Shown here in pieces: positions 17,477 to 26,837 of a stretch of 64,000 nt of DNA; the stretch's first letter is position 1, and each line of letters begins with the position of its first letter. The notes under the pieces are model-generated. The model was not told where the DNA came from. It did not search any database and saw only the letters and a program-made list of their open reading frames with translations. Source of the stretch: Pseudoteredinibacter isoporae_A (GTDB lineage Bacteria; Pseudomonadota; Gammaproteobacteria; Pseudomonadales; Cellvibrionaceae); the NCBI RefSeq assembly GCF_040372805.1, contig NZ_BAABWJ010000003.1, positions 248,001 through 312,000 on the forward strand, read 5' to 3'. A program made the translations under genes and the position numbers.

Positions 17477-18838
17477 TTAGCCCGGGCATTGAGATTCTGC
17501 AATCTCGTCAACGTGACGGCGCAGCCAAAAATACCCGAGAAGCCCCACCACGATATTGGTCGCGGCCGTGGCCACAAACAAACCGGTCAAGCCCCAGAAC
17601 TCCATTGCTACCCAAGCGAGGGGCAAATACAAACCCAAAACTCGCAAGCTGGAAATGACCAGACCAGGCATAGGCTTACCTATGCCGTTAAAAGCGGCGT
17701 TAATGTACATCACCATGCCATAGCAGCCATAGCTGATTGGCACGAGTAGCAAATAGTCCTTGGCGACAGCAATCACCTCTGGGGAATCACTGAACAGGCC
17801 GGCCAACCACTCACCACCAACGGCCAGTAAGACGGCAACGGCCAAGCCCATTCCGAGGCAAAAACGCATGGCAACACGCTGGGCTTCGCGAACGCGATCT
17901 ATTGCCGAAGCTGACAGATTTTGCCCAAAGAAAGGCCCCATCACTGCGGATAAAGCATAAAAGCAAATCAACACAATAGGCTCGACACGAAGTGCCACCC
18001 CCAGCCCCGCAACCGCGGCCTCACCGTAACTGGCCACCATGGCCACCACGATGGCACTGGCCAGAGGGATAATCACATTGGTTCCCATAGCCGGGAGCGC
18101 CACATGGAATACCTCTCGCCAGGAAGCCACCAGCTTCTGCATGGCGACGAAGGGACTCGCCAAAACCTGCAAACGAACAATCAGAATGTGTGCAACCGCC
18201 AGCAATACTCCAACGCGGACAATAAAGCTGGCCCAAGCGGCACCCGCGAGTTCCAGGCGGGGAAAACCCCAAAGACCGAAAATCAACAAGGGATCCAGCA
18301 GACCATTGGCCAGGGCCGACACCCCCATCAACACACCTTGCAACTTACTCAACCCCATTGCCCGCAATCCCGCCATGGCGGCCATGGGCATAATGACCAT
18401 CGGCACACCCAGGAACCAGATGTCCATATATTCGCGAATCAACGGAATCAGTTTCTCAGAGGCACCCAGGGCGTAAAAGATCGGCTCCATAAACCACCAC
18501 CCCAGGAAGCCGAAGATGACAGACAACAGGAATGCAATTGTCAGCACGTCGGTCAATAATCGCTTTGCCGTTTCCTGGTCACCCGAGCCAATCGCCCTCG
18601 CGACACAGGAAGAAGTACCCGCCCCCAGGCCAATCGCCAGGCTCGTGTACACCATCACCACAGGAAAGGTAAAACTCATTGCGGCCAGGGCGTCTTCCCC
18701 CAACTGGCCTACAAAGAAGGTATCAACCGCATTAAAGGACATCATTGCCAGCAAACCAATCACCATAGGTGCGGCCATTTCCCGCAGTGTTTTCCCTACG
18801 GAGCCTTGGGTTAAGGTGGCTTGCATTGCTGAAGACAT
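17477..18838 (-). CDS. MATE family efflux transporter
   Basis: A 453-aa multidrug and toxic compound extrusion protein with about 12 membrane helices in two repeats, exporting organic cations or other compounds in exchange for Na+ or H+. The N-terminus (LREMAAPMVIGLLAMMSFNAVDTFFVGQLG) and GLGAGTSSCVARAIG are typical MatE motifs; the second repeat begins near FHVALPAMGTNVIIPLAS with AAVAGLGVALRVEPI. Length is normal for the family. No substrate can be assigned. Confidence 0.94.
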   Translation of the reverse strand: MSSAMQATLTQGSVGKTLREMAAPMVIGLLAMMSFNAVDTFFVGQLGEDALAAMSFTFPVVMVYTSLAIGLGAGTSSCVARAIGSGDQETAKRLLTDVLTIAFLLSVIFGFLGWWFMEPIFYALGASEKLIPLIREYMDIWFLGVPMVIMPMAAMAGLRAMGLSKLQGVLMGVSALANGLLDPLLIFGLWGFPRLELAGAAWASFIVRVGVLLAVAHILIVRLQVLASPFVAMQKLVASWREVFHVALPAMGTNVIIPLASAIVVAMVASYGEAAVAGLGVALRVEPIVLICFYALSAVMGPFFGQNLSASAIDRVREAQRVAMRFCLGMGLAVAVLLAVGGEWLAGLFSDSPEVIAVAKDYLLLVPISYGCYGMVMYINAAFNGIGKPMPGLVISSLRVLGLYLPLAWVAMEFWGLTGLFVATAATNIVVGLLGYFWLRRHVDEIAESQCPG

Positions 18839-18970
18839 GGAGATACCTATTTAAATTCAAGCCGCGCATTATAGCACTGCAAGCCGGTCTGAATCCCTTC
18901 GCTTTGCAATTCCATACCTGATTTCTAACGGTTCATCTGATACATTGCCGATTCACACAGGGGGATGGGA

Positions 18971-19603
18971 ATGGAAAAAGAGTTTTGGCTGCAACGCTGG
19001 CAGGAACAGCAAATCGGCTTTCACGAAGGGCGCTTCAATAGCAGCCTACTGAACCACTGGCCCCATCTTCAAGCTCCGCATTCGGGCAGTGTGTTTGTTC
19101 CTTTGTGCGGTAAAAGTCAGGATCTGGTTTTCTTTGCTGAGAATGGCATGACCGTTGTAGGTATCGAACTGAGCCACATCGCGGTCGACGCTTTTTTTCA
19201 TGAGCAAGGGCTCACGCCTCAACGATCTCAATACGGTGAACTGCAATGCTACCGAGCAGGGCCATACACCTTGTTTTGTGGTGATCTCTTCGCGCTCGAC
19301 ACGGAACCGCTTAAAGACTGCCATTGGGTTTATGACCGTGCCGCCTTGATCGCCCTGCCTGAAACCATGCGCCGGGACTATTGTCAGCATCTCGCCAGAA
19401 TCCTGCCTCGCCCCTGCCGGAACCTGACCATCACCCTGGAATACGATCAGAGTTTAAAAGCCGGCCCTCCTTTCAGTATTGACCCGAGCATGCTGGCCGA
19501 GTTGTGCAATGATCTTGCCGACCTCGTCCTCCTGGGTGAGCGCCCTGAAGAAGTCAAAGGCATCACGGCGGTCGAGTACAGCATGGTCCTGAATTATCGC
19601 TAA
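18971..19603 (+). CDS. tpm: Thiopurine S-methyltransferase family protein
   Basis: A 210-aa SAM-dependent methyltransferase of the bacterial Tpm type, which methylates thiopurines and, in known bacterial cases, selenium or tellurium oxyanions. It begins MEKEFWLQRWQ and has the conserved FHEGRFN block, the SAM motif VPLCGKSQDLVFFAENG and then VVGIELS; GDLFAL and VYDRAALIALP follow. The ATG at 18971 is chosen because AGGGGGA lies five bases upstream; an ATG at 18965 would place the ribosome site too close. It is a single gene between the MATE transporter and the esterase. Confidence 0.93.
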   Translation: MEKEFWLQRWQEQQIGFHEGRFNSSLLNHWPHLQAPHSGSVFVPLCGKSQDLVFFAENGMTVVGIELSHIAVDAFFHEQGLTPQRSQYGELQCYRAGPYTLFCGDLFALDTEPLKDCHWVYDRAALIALPETMRRDYCQHLARILPRPCRNLTITLEYDQSLKAGPPFSIDPSMLAELCNDLADLVLLGERPEEVKGITAVEYSMVLNYR

Positions 19604-19799
19604 CGGCTTCTGTCGTGTTTGTTTTACCCCTTACCAGCGGTCGATTACAATAAAATGAACATCATCGTGATCAACATCTCTACCCATTGGGAATCAGAGT
19701 TGCGGGTAAAATAGTGCTTTTCGGCGAAGCAGAGACCTGAATGAAACAGGCAGAATAAGTCGTTCGATGACTTCAATGAATACAGGGCGAGGGTACCTA

Positions 19800-20702
19800 A
19801 TGGCTTTTCTAACTCGGGCAAGAGCGCTGAGCTATCTTGCCAGTCTTACGCTGTTGTTGCTCACGCAAGGCAGTTGGGCCGATCAGCATAACGCCGGATT
19901 TACGATTCCCGACTCGAAGGTTTTACGTCTGGAATCCAAACAGCTCAACCGTTCTTACGATATCTATATCAAACTCCCCCCCAGCTATTTCGATGAAGGC
20001 AATCAGCGTCGTAAGTATCCCGTTGTTTATTTGAACGACGGACTCTATGCCTTTCAATTGGCCGCAGGCGTCACCCACTCAGCCATGATCAACAACGCCA
20101 TGGAACACCATATTCTGGTGGGCATTTCTTACTCCCCTATCGACCGACCATTTGACAGTCGTCGCCGTGATTACACACCCAAGACCGCAGTAAACGACAA
20201 AGGTGAAGCGGCGTCATACCTAAATTTCTTACGACGGGAATTGTTTCCGTTGGTCGAGGAGCGTTATCGCATCAACAGTTTGCGCCGGGCCTACGCCGGG
20301 TATTCCCTCGGCGGGCTGTTTGGTCTGTATACAATGCTGGAGCACAGTGACAGCTTCCGCTACTACCTGATATCGAGCCCATCCCTATGGTTTGACAATC
20401 GTTGGATACTGGAAACCGAAAAACAACTGGCAAAAGAAACCAAAGACATCAATGCTGAATTGTTTCTGGGAATCGGCGCCTTTGAACGGCCCGCTCGCGC
20501 AAACGAGAATTACCGCAAACCCACCCCCATCAATATGGTGAACGACTTTAATCAGCTCTATCGCCAACTGGAACAAAGAAATTACCCGTCGCTTCGTTTA
20601 ACAAAACTCGAAGTCTCCGGGGCACACCACGAACTGGTTTTCCCCACCGTACTCACTCAGGGTTTATATTGGCTGTTTCCTGGCGAAAAGTATCAAAAAT
20701 AA
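19800..20702 (+). CDS. Secreted alpha/beta-hydrolase, esterase D/IroE-like
   Basis: A 300-aa exported serine hydrolase of the putative esterase family (PF00756), which includes the siderophore esterases IroE and Fes C-terminal domain. The ATG at 19800 follows GAGGG and opens a Sec signal peptide (basic residues, LASLTLLLL, cleavage near GSWA); the earlier ATG at 19767 would bury it. The nucleophile elbow is GYSLGG; the likely catalytic His is in SGAHHELVFP near the C-terminus. Fold segments such as YPVVYLNDG and YYLISSPSLWF are typical. The substrate is unknown and no siderophore genes are nearby. Confidence 0.88.
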   Translation: MAFLTRARALSYLASLTLLLLTQGSWADQHNAGFTIPDSKVLRLESKQLNRSYDIYIKLPPSYFDEGNQRRKYPVVYLNDGLYAFQLAAGVTHSAMINNAMEHHILVGISYSPIDRPFDSRRRDYTPKTAVNDKGEAASYLNFLRRELFPLVEERYRINSLRRAYAGYSLGGLFGLYTMLEHSDSFRYYLISSPSLWFDNRWILETEKQLAKETKDINAELFLGIGAFERPARANENYRKPTPINMVNDFNQLYRQLEQRNYPSLRLTKLEVSGAHHELVFPTVLTQGLYWLFPGEKYQK

Positions 20703-20806
20703 TTCAAACGAAAGAAAAGAACGTTCAGGGGATAAAAACAAGCAGAAGGAAGGAAAAGAAAAATGGGGCGACACTACGAAGCCCCGAGTCAAAGGAAATA
20801 GAAAAA

Positions 20807-21091
20807 TTACTTCTCTTTGCAGAATTCTACGTTCTTGTTCTTTTTACGAATTTTGCAGAAAACGGTTGTTTTATCAGTGTCTGAAGTGTGAACCTTCAGA
20901 TAAACGCGCGCAAAACCACCTGTGGTACTAATCTGTTTAAAACGAACTTTGTCTGCGCCAACATTGAATTGGCTGGCAGCCGTTTCTTCGGCCAATTGAA
21001 TGTACTCTTGTTTTTTACCAGCGCTGGCAACAGGAACAAGAGCCAACTGTGCTGCGGCAATAAACGCAGCGGCTTTCACTAAACGATTCAT
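20807..21091 (-). CDS. Small secreted hypothetical protein
   Basis: 94 aa from the ATG at 21091, which has an excellent ribosome site (GGAGGAG); the longer start at 21106 would overlap that site. A Sec signal peptide (VKAAAFIAAAQLALVPVASA) is followed by a mature, Lys-rich domain of about 70 residues with two cysteines (VFCKI and EFCKEK) that could form a disulphide in the periplasm. I do not recognise the family. It is divergent from the LysR gene 288 bases away. Confidence 0.75.
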   Translation of the reverse strand: MNRLVKAAAFIAAAQLALVPVASAGKKQEYIQLAEETAASQFNVGADKVRFKQISTTGGFARVYLKVHTSDTDKTTVFCKIRKKNKNVEFCKEK

Positions 21092-21379
21092 GATAATCTC
21101 CTCCAAAAATAAGCAAGGTCATGCTAATGCTTGAGGAGAAAAGCAACAATGACAGAAACAGCAAATATGGTTTGCATATTTGCACAGTTAATAATGGATA
21201 AGCTGCGTAAAGATACGATAAGTAGCCCCAAAATCACTAAACCGAAAAGGCCAGCGAGGCTAAACTGGGCGCAACACCAAAATAAGAAACCGGGCAATAA
21301 AAACTCACAATGCGCACTTTTTCTACAAGCTCAAACGTAAAAATACCAATAAAAAACGCTCGCTGCCCAGGAAACCAGC

Positions 21380-22300
21380 ATGAAAAATATTGACTGGAAT
21401 GATCTTAATTATTTTTTAACCACAGTGCAAAACGGCTCCATGGCTGCTGCAGCTAAGCAATTAAAAGTCAATCACACAACCGTATCCCGTCGAATCTCTG
21501 CGTTGGAACAACAGTTAGGTTCACCACTTTTTGAGCGCACGGCAACAGGGCTCAGCATTACGCCACTTGGGGAAAGCATGATTCCCTATGCGGAAAATAT
21601 GCGCGACTCGGTAAACGCCATGGATCGTCTTGTCACTGCAGACAAACAAGAACTGGCGGGCACCATTAAAGTTACTGCAATCGATATGTTTGGCCGACGA
21701 GTTCTGGCCCCAGTGCTCAAGGAATTTCTGGATCTTTATCCGAATATTGATCTCGAATTGATCTTGCAAGATGAAAACGTTGATCTTTCCGCTCGTGAAG
21801 CGGACCTCGCCTTTCGTGCAACCGACAACCCCGCTCCCGACTTGGTTGGCAAACGCCTAGGACGTTTTGCCATGACCGTCTATTGCACACAGGAACTGTG
21901 GGAACAGTATCAGCAAGATCCAAGTTCAGTATACGCAATCGACTGGACCGAGAATGGTCCAAGCACACCTGACTGGATAGAAGACTACATGCCAAAACTT
22001 CGGGTACGGCACTACTGCTCAACGTTCAACGGCGTTTATGAACTTGCTCGTGCCGGTTGCGGTGTTGCGAGATTACCCTGTGGCCTGGGAGATTCCACCC
22101 CCGAATTGATGCGCGTGCCCGGTATTCCCCTGTATCAAGGTATGGGCTTGTGGGTACTGAGCCATATTGATTTGCGCAATACCGCACGAATCAAAGTGCT
22201 GAGGGATTTTGTCGTTGAACGTTTGGAAAAAGAACTGCCCTTGATGGAAGGGCAGTGTGAAAATTACTGGCAAAGCCAGGATTACCATCGCCAGCTCTGA
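21380..22300 (+). CDS. LysR family transcriptional regulator
   Basis: A 306-aa regulator with the N-terminal winged helix (DLNYFLTTVQNGSMAAAAKQL, then VNHTTVSRRISALEQQLG and LFERT) and a C-terminal substrate-binding domain with two alpha/beta lobes. The PVGXLxxF-type lobe start reads LIRVTAIDMFG-like, as in the group that regulates metabolic genes. Target and inducer are unknown; the divergent small secreted protein gene is the only candidate neighbour target. It converges on the FMN-split-barrel gene with a 15-base gap. Confidence 0.92.
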   Translation: MKNIDWNDLNYFLTTVQNGSMAAAAKQLKVNHTTVSRRISALEQQLGSPLFERTATGLSITPLGESMIPYAENMRDSVNAMDRLVTADKQELAGTIKVTAIDMFGRRVLAPVLKEFLDLYPNIDLELILQDENVDLSAREADLAFRATDNPAPDLVGKRLGRFAMTVYCTQELWEQYQQDPSSVYAIDWTENGPSTPDWIEDYMPKLRVRHYCSTFNGVYELARAGCGVARLPCGLGDSTPELMRVPGIPLYQGMGLWVLSHIDLRNTARIKVLRDFVVERLEKELPLMEGQCENYWQSQDYHRQL

Positions 22301-22315
22301 GTACCATGTGGAGCC

Positions 22316-22990
22316 CTACAGGCTCCATCGCTCGCCCCAAGCGGCGCTGTAATCCTGCATTTCACCCACACTGTGGGCATCAGTTACGGCAGCCGTCAGC
22401 GACTGGCGCAGCTGCAACTCACCGGTCCAAACCGGCCAGTCAAGATCACCATCGTCTTCTACGGGGCCACCGCTGCGAATTTTTACCGACGCTTCTTCGA
22501 TATCCATCGCAAGAATCGTCGTCGCCGCCAACTCATTCTCATTGGGTGGGCGAAGATGCGGCCAACGTCCGGGCGCAATCAACTCCATAAACACTTCCAG
22601 GCTCTGTTCAATGTCCTGCTCGTCGTCCAGAACATAACACGAGCCCATCACCATCGCACTGCGGTAATTGCTGCTGTGGTGAAATGCCGATTTTGCCAGC
22701 ACCATTCCATCCAATAAGGTGGCAGTGATGCAAATTGACTGCTCCCCACAGAGCGCCTTGATCATGCGACTGCCATTACTGCCATGAATCAATAAGCGAT
22801 TGCCCCATCGCCAAACCAGCATTGGAATGACATAGCTCTGGCCGTCCTGAACAAAGCCCACATGGGCCACCATCGCTTCATCGAAAATCTGATACAGCGC
22901 TTCACGATCAAATACCGCTCGCTTTGGCGAACGACGCAGACGGGTTTTCTCGCTTTGCTGGAGAGGGCTCAATTGCTCACTATTGCTCAT
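22316..22990 (-). CDS. Pyridoxamine 5'-phosphate oxidase-like FMN-binding protein
   Basis: A 224-aa member of the FMN-binding split-barrel superfamily (Pyridox_ox_2 type). The core pattern is present: AMVAHVGFVQDGQSYVIPM, then LLIHGSNGSRMIKAL, and the SAFHHSSNYRSAMVMG block. Family members bind flavin or haem and some act on B6 vitamers or nitro compounds; the exact reaction is not known. It is divergent from a MocR-type regulator whose own PLP domain suggests B6-linked control, an arrangement commonly seen for PdxR-like regulators. Confidence 0.87.
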   Translation of the reverse strand: MSNSEQLSPLQQSEKTRLRRSPKRAVFDREALYQIFDEAMVAHVGFVQDGQSYVIPMLVWRWGNRLLIHGSNGSRMIKALCGEQSICITATLLDGMVLAKSAFHHSSNYRSAMVMGSCYVLDDEQDIEQSLEVFMELIAPGRWPHLRPPNENELAATTILAMDIEEASVKIRSGGPVEDDGDLDWPVWTGELQLRQSLTAAVTDAHSVGEMQDYSAAWGERWSL

Positions 22991-23103
22991 AGGTACTCCT
23001 TTGTTCTGGTACAGCTTACGAATGCTCGGCCACAGGGATCGTCCTGTCGCCCCAACGAATCAACGGGGTGCAGCTTATCGAAACATTGGCCCCTTGCTTA
23101 GAT

Positions 23104-23132
23104 CCAATTTTAATTATTAAATGGAACCAATT
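23104..23132. promoter_or_regulatory. CCAATT direct repeats, candidate MocR binding site
   Basis: CCAATT occurs at 23104-23109 and 23127-23132, 23 bp apart (about two helical turns), within the shared 162-base promoter region of the FMN protein and the MocR gene. MocR/PdxR regulators typically bind spaced direct repeats. The region is AT-rich. Confidence 0.35.
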
Positions 23133-23152
23133 AACCCTAAAGAGCCCTAACT

Positions 23153-24607
23153 ATGGCTATCGCGACAAGCTTGCAGGAAATACGGCAACTCACGCTGGAT
23201 CGTCACCACACTCAGAATCTTAGCCAACAACTCTATATGGGCTTACGGAATATGATGTTAGGCGGGCAGTTGCCATCCGGTAGCCAATTACCTTCCAGTC
23301 GTAACCTTGCAGAACAGCTGAACCTCGGACGCAATACCGTCATCGCAGCGTATGAACAGTTGCAAGCCGAGGGGTATATCATCAGCAAACGGGGCTCGGG
23401 AAGCTTTGTGGCCAGCCCTCTTCCCGACCAACTGCACAGCCCCTTGGTAGACGCCAAACCCGAAATCGGCGTGCCCAAATCAGGCGCCACACCTAAAATT
23501 CATAAAAACATCAATGACAGTTTTTGTGTTGGCGTGCCAGACCTCGCAGCATTTCCCCATAAAACTTGGCAGCGAATACAACAGCAGCTGCAAAAACACA
23601 GTGCTGATTTTATGGCCTATGGTGACGAAGCCGGTTTTTGGCCTTTGCGCCGCGCCATTGCACAGTACCTACAGCAATCACGAGCCGTGAAATGCCATGG
23701 CGGACAGGTGTTGATTACCTCCGGCGCACAACAGGCCCTGGATCTGTGTATCCGTCTGTTGTTGGGACCAGATGACGTGATCGCCATGGAAAGCCCGGGT
23801 TACCGGGGGGTCATGCGGGCTCTTCAGCACAGTGGTAAAAAGCACCTGCCCTGCCGGGTGGATCAGGATGGCCTGGATCTGCAAACCCTGATCGACGCCG
23901 AGACCACCCCCAACTTGGTTTACACCACACCCGCCAATCAATACCCCATGGGCGTCGTGCTGTCCCTCGAGCGGAAAATGGCCCTGTTACATTGGGCACA
24001 AACCCACCAAAGCTGGATCATTGAAGACGATTACGACAGCGAATACCACTACCAGTACCGACCTCTCGCCAGCATGCAGGGCCTCGACCCGCATCAACGG
24101 GTTATCTATCTCGGGTCATTCAGCAAAACCCTGTATCCCGGACTGCGTTTGGGTTACCTGGTTTTGCCGGACTCACTGATCGAACGCTTTACCGCCGCTC
24201 GGATCGCCTGCTATGGGCAGCCGCCACTGATGACACAAGCTCAGGTCGCCAGCTTTATAGAAGAAGGCCACTTCTACCGACACTTACGCCGTATGCGCAT
24301 TGCCTACAAAGACAAACTCACGGCACTGCAACAGGCGATGACGATGCTAGAGCCTTGGGGCAAAACACTGCAGAGAAACGCTGGTATGCACATTGTGTTT
24401 GTTTGCTATCAGAACATTGATGACCATCAGCTGGTCCAGCATCTGGAAGCGCAAGGCATTTTTTCCAGCCCCTTAAGCGAATACTGTCATGGTAACGAGT
24501 CCCTTAAAGGCTTGGTGTTAGGTTTTGCCAACACCGCTGCGGAAAAGATGCTCCGTAAAATCAGTGTGATTCGCACGGTCTTGGAAACACTCTATCCCAC
24601 CGACTGA
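23153..24607 (+). CDS. MocR/PdxR-type regulator (GntR HTH fused to aminotransferase domain)
   Basis: A 484-aa fusion. Residues about 20-85 form a GntR winged helix (GSQLPSSRNLAEQLNLGRNTV, then AYEQLQAEGYI), and the rest is a fold-type I aminotransferase-like domain with the PLP lysine in SFSKTLYPGLRLGY. Proteins of this kind use PLP or a PLP-amine adduct as effector. Because it is divergent from a pyridoxamine-oxidase-like gene, it probably controls that gene and itself. Length is as expected for the family. It is not adjacent to pdxS/pdxT or GABA genes, so the metabolic role is open. Confidence 0.93.
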   Translation: MAIATSLQEIRQLTLDRHHTQNLSQQLYMGLRNMMLGGQLPSGSQLPSSRNLAEQLNLGRNTVIAAYEQLQAEGYIISKRGSGSFVASPLPDQLHSPLVDAKPEIGVPKSGATPKIHKNINDSFCVGVPDLAAFPHKTWQRIQQQLQKHSADFMAYGDEAGFWPLRRAIAQYLQQSRAVKCHGGQVLITSGAQQALDLCIRLLLGPDDVIAMESPGYRGVMRALQHSGKKHLPCRVDQDGLDLQTLIDAETTPNLVYTTPANQYPMGVVLSLERKMALLHWAQTHQSWIIEDDYDSEYHYQYRPLASMQGLDPHQRVIYLGSFSKTLYPGLRLGYLVLPDSLIERFTAARIACYGQPPLMTQAQVASFIEEGHFYRHLRRMRIAYKDKLTALQQAMTMLEPWGKTLQRNAGMHIVFVCYQNIDDHQLVQHLEAQGIFSSPLSEYCHGNESLKGLVLGFANTAAEKMLRKISVIRTVLETLYPTD

Positions 24608-24852
24608 CACGCCCAGAGCCTTAAACACCTGAAGCTGCGACATCATGCCACATTGCCCTGTCGGTTTGATCCGGATTAAATTCTATTCTGTAAGCAGTAG
24701 GCAAATGAGCTGCTCTGCCTTACTCTATCGACTCATAGCTTATAAGGTGGTTCCTGATATTACGTACAACACATGCCCCCAACAGCGTTGCACTCACCAT
24801 CAGGAACCGCCCACTTTTGCTGCAGAGTGTTTAGCCCAAGTATGCCCCCATC

Positions 24853-26178
24853 ATGACTCAAGACCGCTCATTTAGTTTAGCCGCCCCCACCAACAATCTA
24901 CGTCGCCTCATGGTGATTCGCGGCTTGTTAATATGCGCACTTTGCATCGCCTTGATCAGCAGCTATTTCGCTCTGCACCTGGTTCTGCCCTACACCGTCT
25001 TAGGCTTGATTCTCACCGGCATCACTGCCATCAATTTGATGACCTGGTTGCGTTTGCAAAAGCCTTGGCCTGTGACCGAGCTGGAGTTTTTTTCACAGCT
25101 GTTGCTGGACGCGCTTTGTATTAGTCTCATGTTGTATTTTTCCGGCGGCGCTAATAATCCTTTTGTGTCATATTATCTTGTTCCCCTGTGCATCGCCGCC
25201 GCTACCCTGAGCTGGAATTACGCGGCACTGCTCACAGCAATCAGTGTGGCAGCCTATACGGTGCTGTTGGTTTACCATATTCCCATTGAAGAACTGTCTC
25301 CCATGAGCCACCACCATCAACTAACCATGGTACAAGATGGCACCCACACGGGGATGAACCATGGCGGTTCGCAATGGAACATGCACACGCTGGGCATGTG
25401 GATTAATTTTATGGCCAGCGCTTTACTGATCAGTTACTTTGTCGTCCAGATGGCACGAAACATTCGCGGCCAAGATCAAGCCCTCACCCGATTGCGTGAA
25501 GAAGAAATGCTCAATCAGCAATTGATGGCCGTTGCCACTCTCGCTGCGGGCACAGCGCATGAGCTGGGCACGCCATTGTCCACGATAAAAACATTGCTGA
25601 GTGAAATGCAGGATGACTACCCCGACAAGCCCGAACTGCAAGCGGATCTGGCACTGCTGCAATCGCAGCTGGTGCAGTGTGACCACACCTTAAAAAACCT
25701 GATCAATCGAGCCGAACAAAGCCAGGCGGCGAGCCAGGGAAAACAGGATTTGCATCGATACTGCGAAGACATTATTGAACAGTGGCTCATTATGCGTCCC
25801 GAAGTCGAAGCCACAATTCAACTGGCCGAAAACTGCCAGGAACGCCAGGTCAGTTTCGACGCCACCATTGGCCAATCCATGTTAAATCTGTTGAATAATG
25901 CCGCCGACGCCAACCCGCGCAATATCGACGTTAACATTCATTGGAATGAATCGGAGTTTATTCTCACCATTGACGATAATGGCCCGGGCATTCCATTGGA
26001 CATTGCCGAACAACTTGGCAAACCGTTTGTCAGCACTAAAGGCAAAGGATTTGGCCTTGGGCTGTTTCTGAGTCATGCCAGCATCAGTCGACATGGTGGA
26101 GAAATCAAACTGTATAATCGCGACAACAAGGGCACCCACACTGAGCTTCGCCTACCCTTGCCCAAGGAGCATGCATGA
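24853..26178 (+). CDS. regB: Redox-sensing histidine kinase, RegB/PrrB/RoxS family
   Basis: A 441-aa membrane sensor kinase. Six hydrophobic helices occupy about residues 23-200. The ubiquinone-binding signature of RegB, GGANNPF, is at 98-104. The H-box ATLAAGTAHELGTPLSTI has the phosphorylated His at 236, and a Cys at 276 (LVQCDHTL) lies where the redox-active Cys of RegB is expected. The ATP-binding domain has N, G1 (DDNGPGI) and G2 (GKGFGLGLF) boxes. The loop before the sixth helix is rich in His and Met (151-178). It overlaps the regulator gene by 4 bases. Known role: control of respiration, carbon and energy genes by quinone-pool redox state. Confidence 0.93.
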   Translation: MTQDRSFSLAAPTNNLRRLMVIRGLLICALCIALISSYFALHLVLPYTVLGLILTGITAINLMTWLRLQKPWPVTELEFFSQLLLDALCISLMLYFSGGANNPFVSYYLVPLCIAAATLSWNYAALLTAISVAAYTVLLVYHIPIEELSPMSHHHQLTMVQDGTHTGMNHGGSQWNMHTLGMWINFMASALLISYFVVQMARNIRGQDQALTRLREEEMLNQQLMAVATLAAGTAHELGTPLSTIKTLLSEMQDDYPDKPELQADLALLQSQLVQCDHTLKNLINRAEQSQAASQGKQDLHRYCEDIIEQWLIMRPEVEATIQLAENCQERQVSFDATIGQSMLNLLNNAADANPRNIDVNIHWNESEFILTIDDNGPGIPLDIAEQLGKPFVSTKGKGFGLGLFLSHASISRHGGEIKLYNRDNKGTHTELRLPLPKEHA

Positions 26179-26714
26179 CAGAAGACGCCGAGAAATTACT
26201 CCTTGTCGATGACGATGAAATTTTTTTGCATGTTTTGCAAAGAGCATTCAAGAAAAGAGGCTTCGACGTTCACACGGCCAACACCATCACTGAGGCACTG
26301 GCCCTGTGCGAACACTGTATGTTTTCCCGCGCAGTCGTAGATTTAAAACTGGCTGAAGAATCCGGTCTGCATTTGATTGATAAACTAAAGCAGAAGCAAG
26401 CTGATTTGGCCATCGTAATGTTGACCGGCTACTCCAGCATCAGCACTGCGGTGGAGGCCATCAAACTGGGTGCACTTAACTACCTGTGCAAACCCGCTGA
26501 CGCCGACGACATATTGCACGCTTTTGAACAAGCCCAGGGAAATGCCAATGTGGAAATCAGCAATCAACCGCCTTCGGTAAACCGACTTGAATGGGAGCAC
26601 ATTCAACGGGTTCTCAACGAGCACGATGGTAACATTTCCGCCACCGCCAGAGCGCTCGGCATGCACCGCAGAACGTTACAAAGAAAATTGCAAAAACGCC
26701 CAGTTAAACAGTAA
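26175..26714 (+). CDS. regA: Response regulator, RegA/PrrA/RoxR family
   Basis: A 179-aa response regulator. The receiver domain has the acidic pair D12-D13, the phosphoacceptor D56 (VVDLKL), the Thr in MLTGYSS and the Lys in CKPAD. A short linker leads to a Fis-type helix-turn-helix whose end, GNISATARALGMHRRTLQRKL, is nearly invariant in RegA proteins. It overlaps the kinase gene in an ATGA arrangement, so the two form one operon. It probably acts globally on oxidase and redox genes elsewhere in the chromosome. Confidence 0.95.
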   Translation: MTEDAEKLLLVDDDEIFLHVLQRAFKKRGFDVHTANTITEALALCEHCMFSRAVVDLKLAEESGLHLIDKLKQKQADLAIVMLTGYSSISTAVEAIKLGALNYLCKPADADDILHAFEQAQGNANVEISNQPPSVNRLEWEHIQRVLNEHDGNISATARALGMHRRTLQRKLQKRPVKQ

Positions 26715-26837
26715 ATCCAAAACAGCTTGTTCAGGCGACGATGACAATCTGGGCACTGGAATTGTTCAGAGTGGTCCTATACATTCTCTAATGCAAGTTT
26801 ATAATTATTCTTCACTTCAAAAAAGACGAATAAGATT

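Noticed and set aside
21131..21340. 69-aa plus-strand open frame before the LysR gene
   Set aside because: Lys/Asn-rich with no family features, and it occupies the shared promoter region.
24645..24875. 76-aa plus-strand open frame before the RegB gene
   Set aside because: No ribosome site, unusual composition, and overlap with the kinase start.
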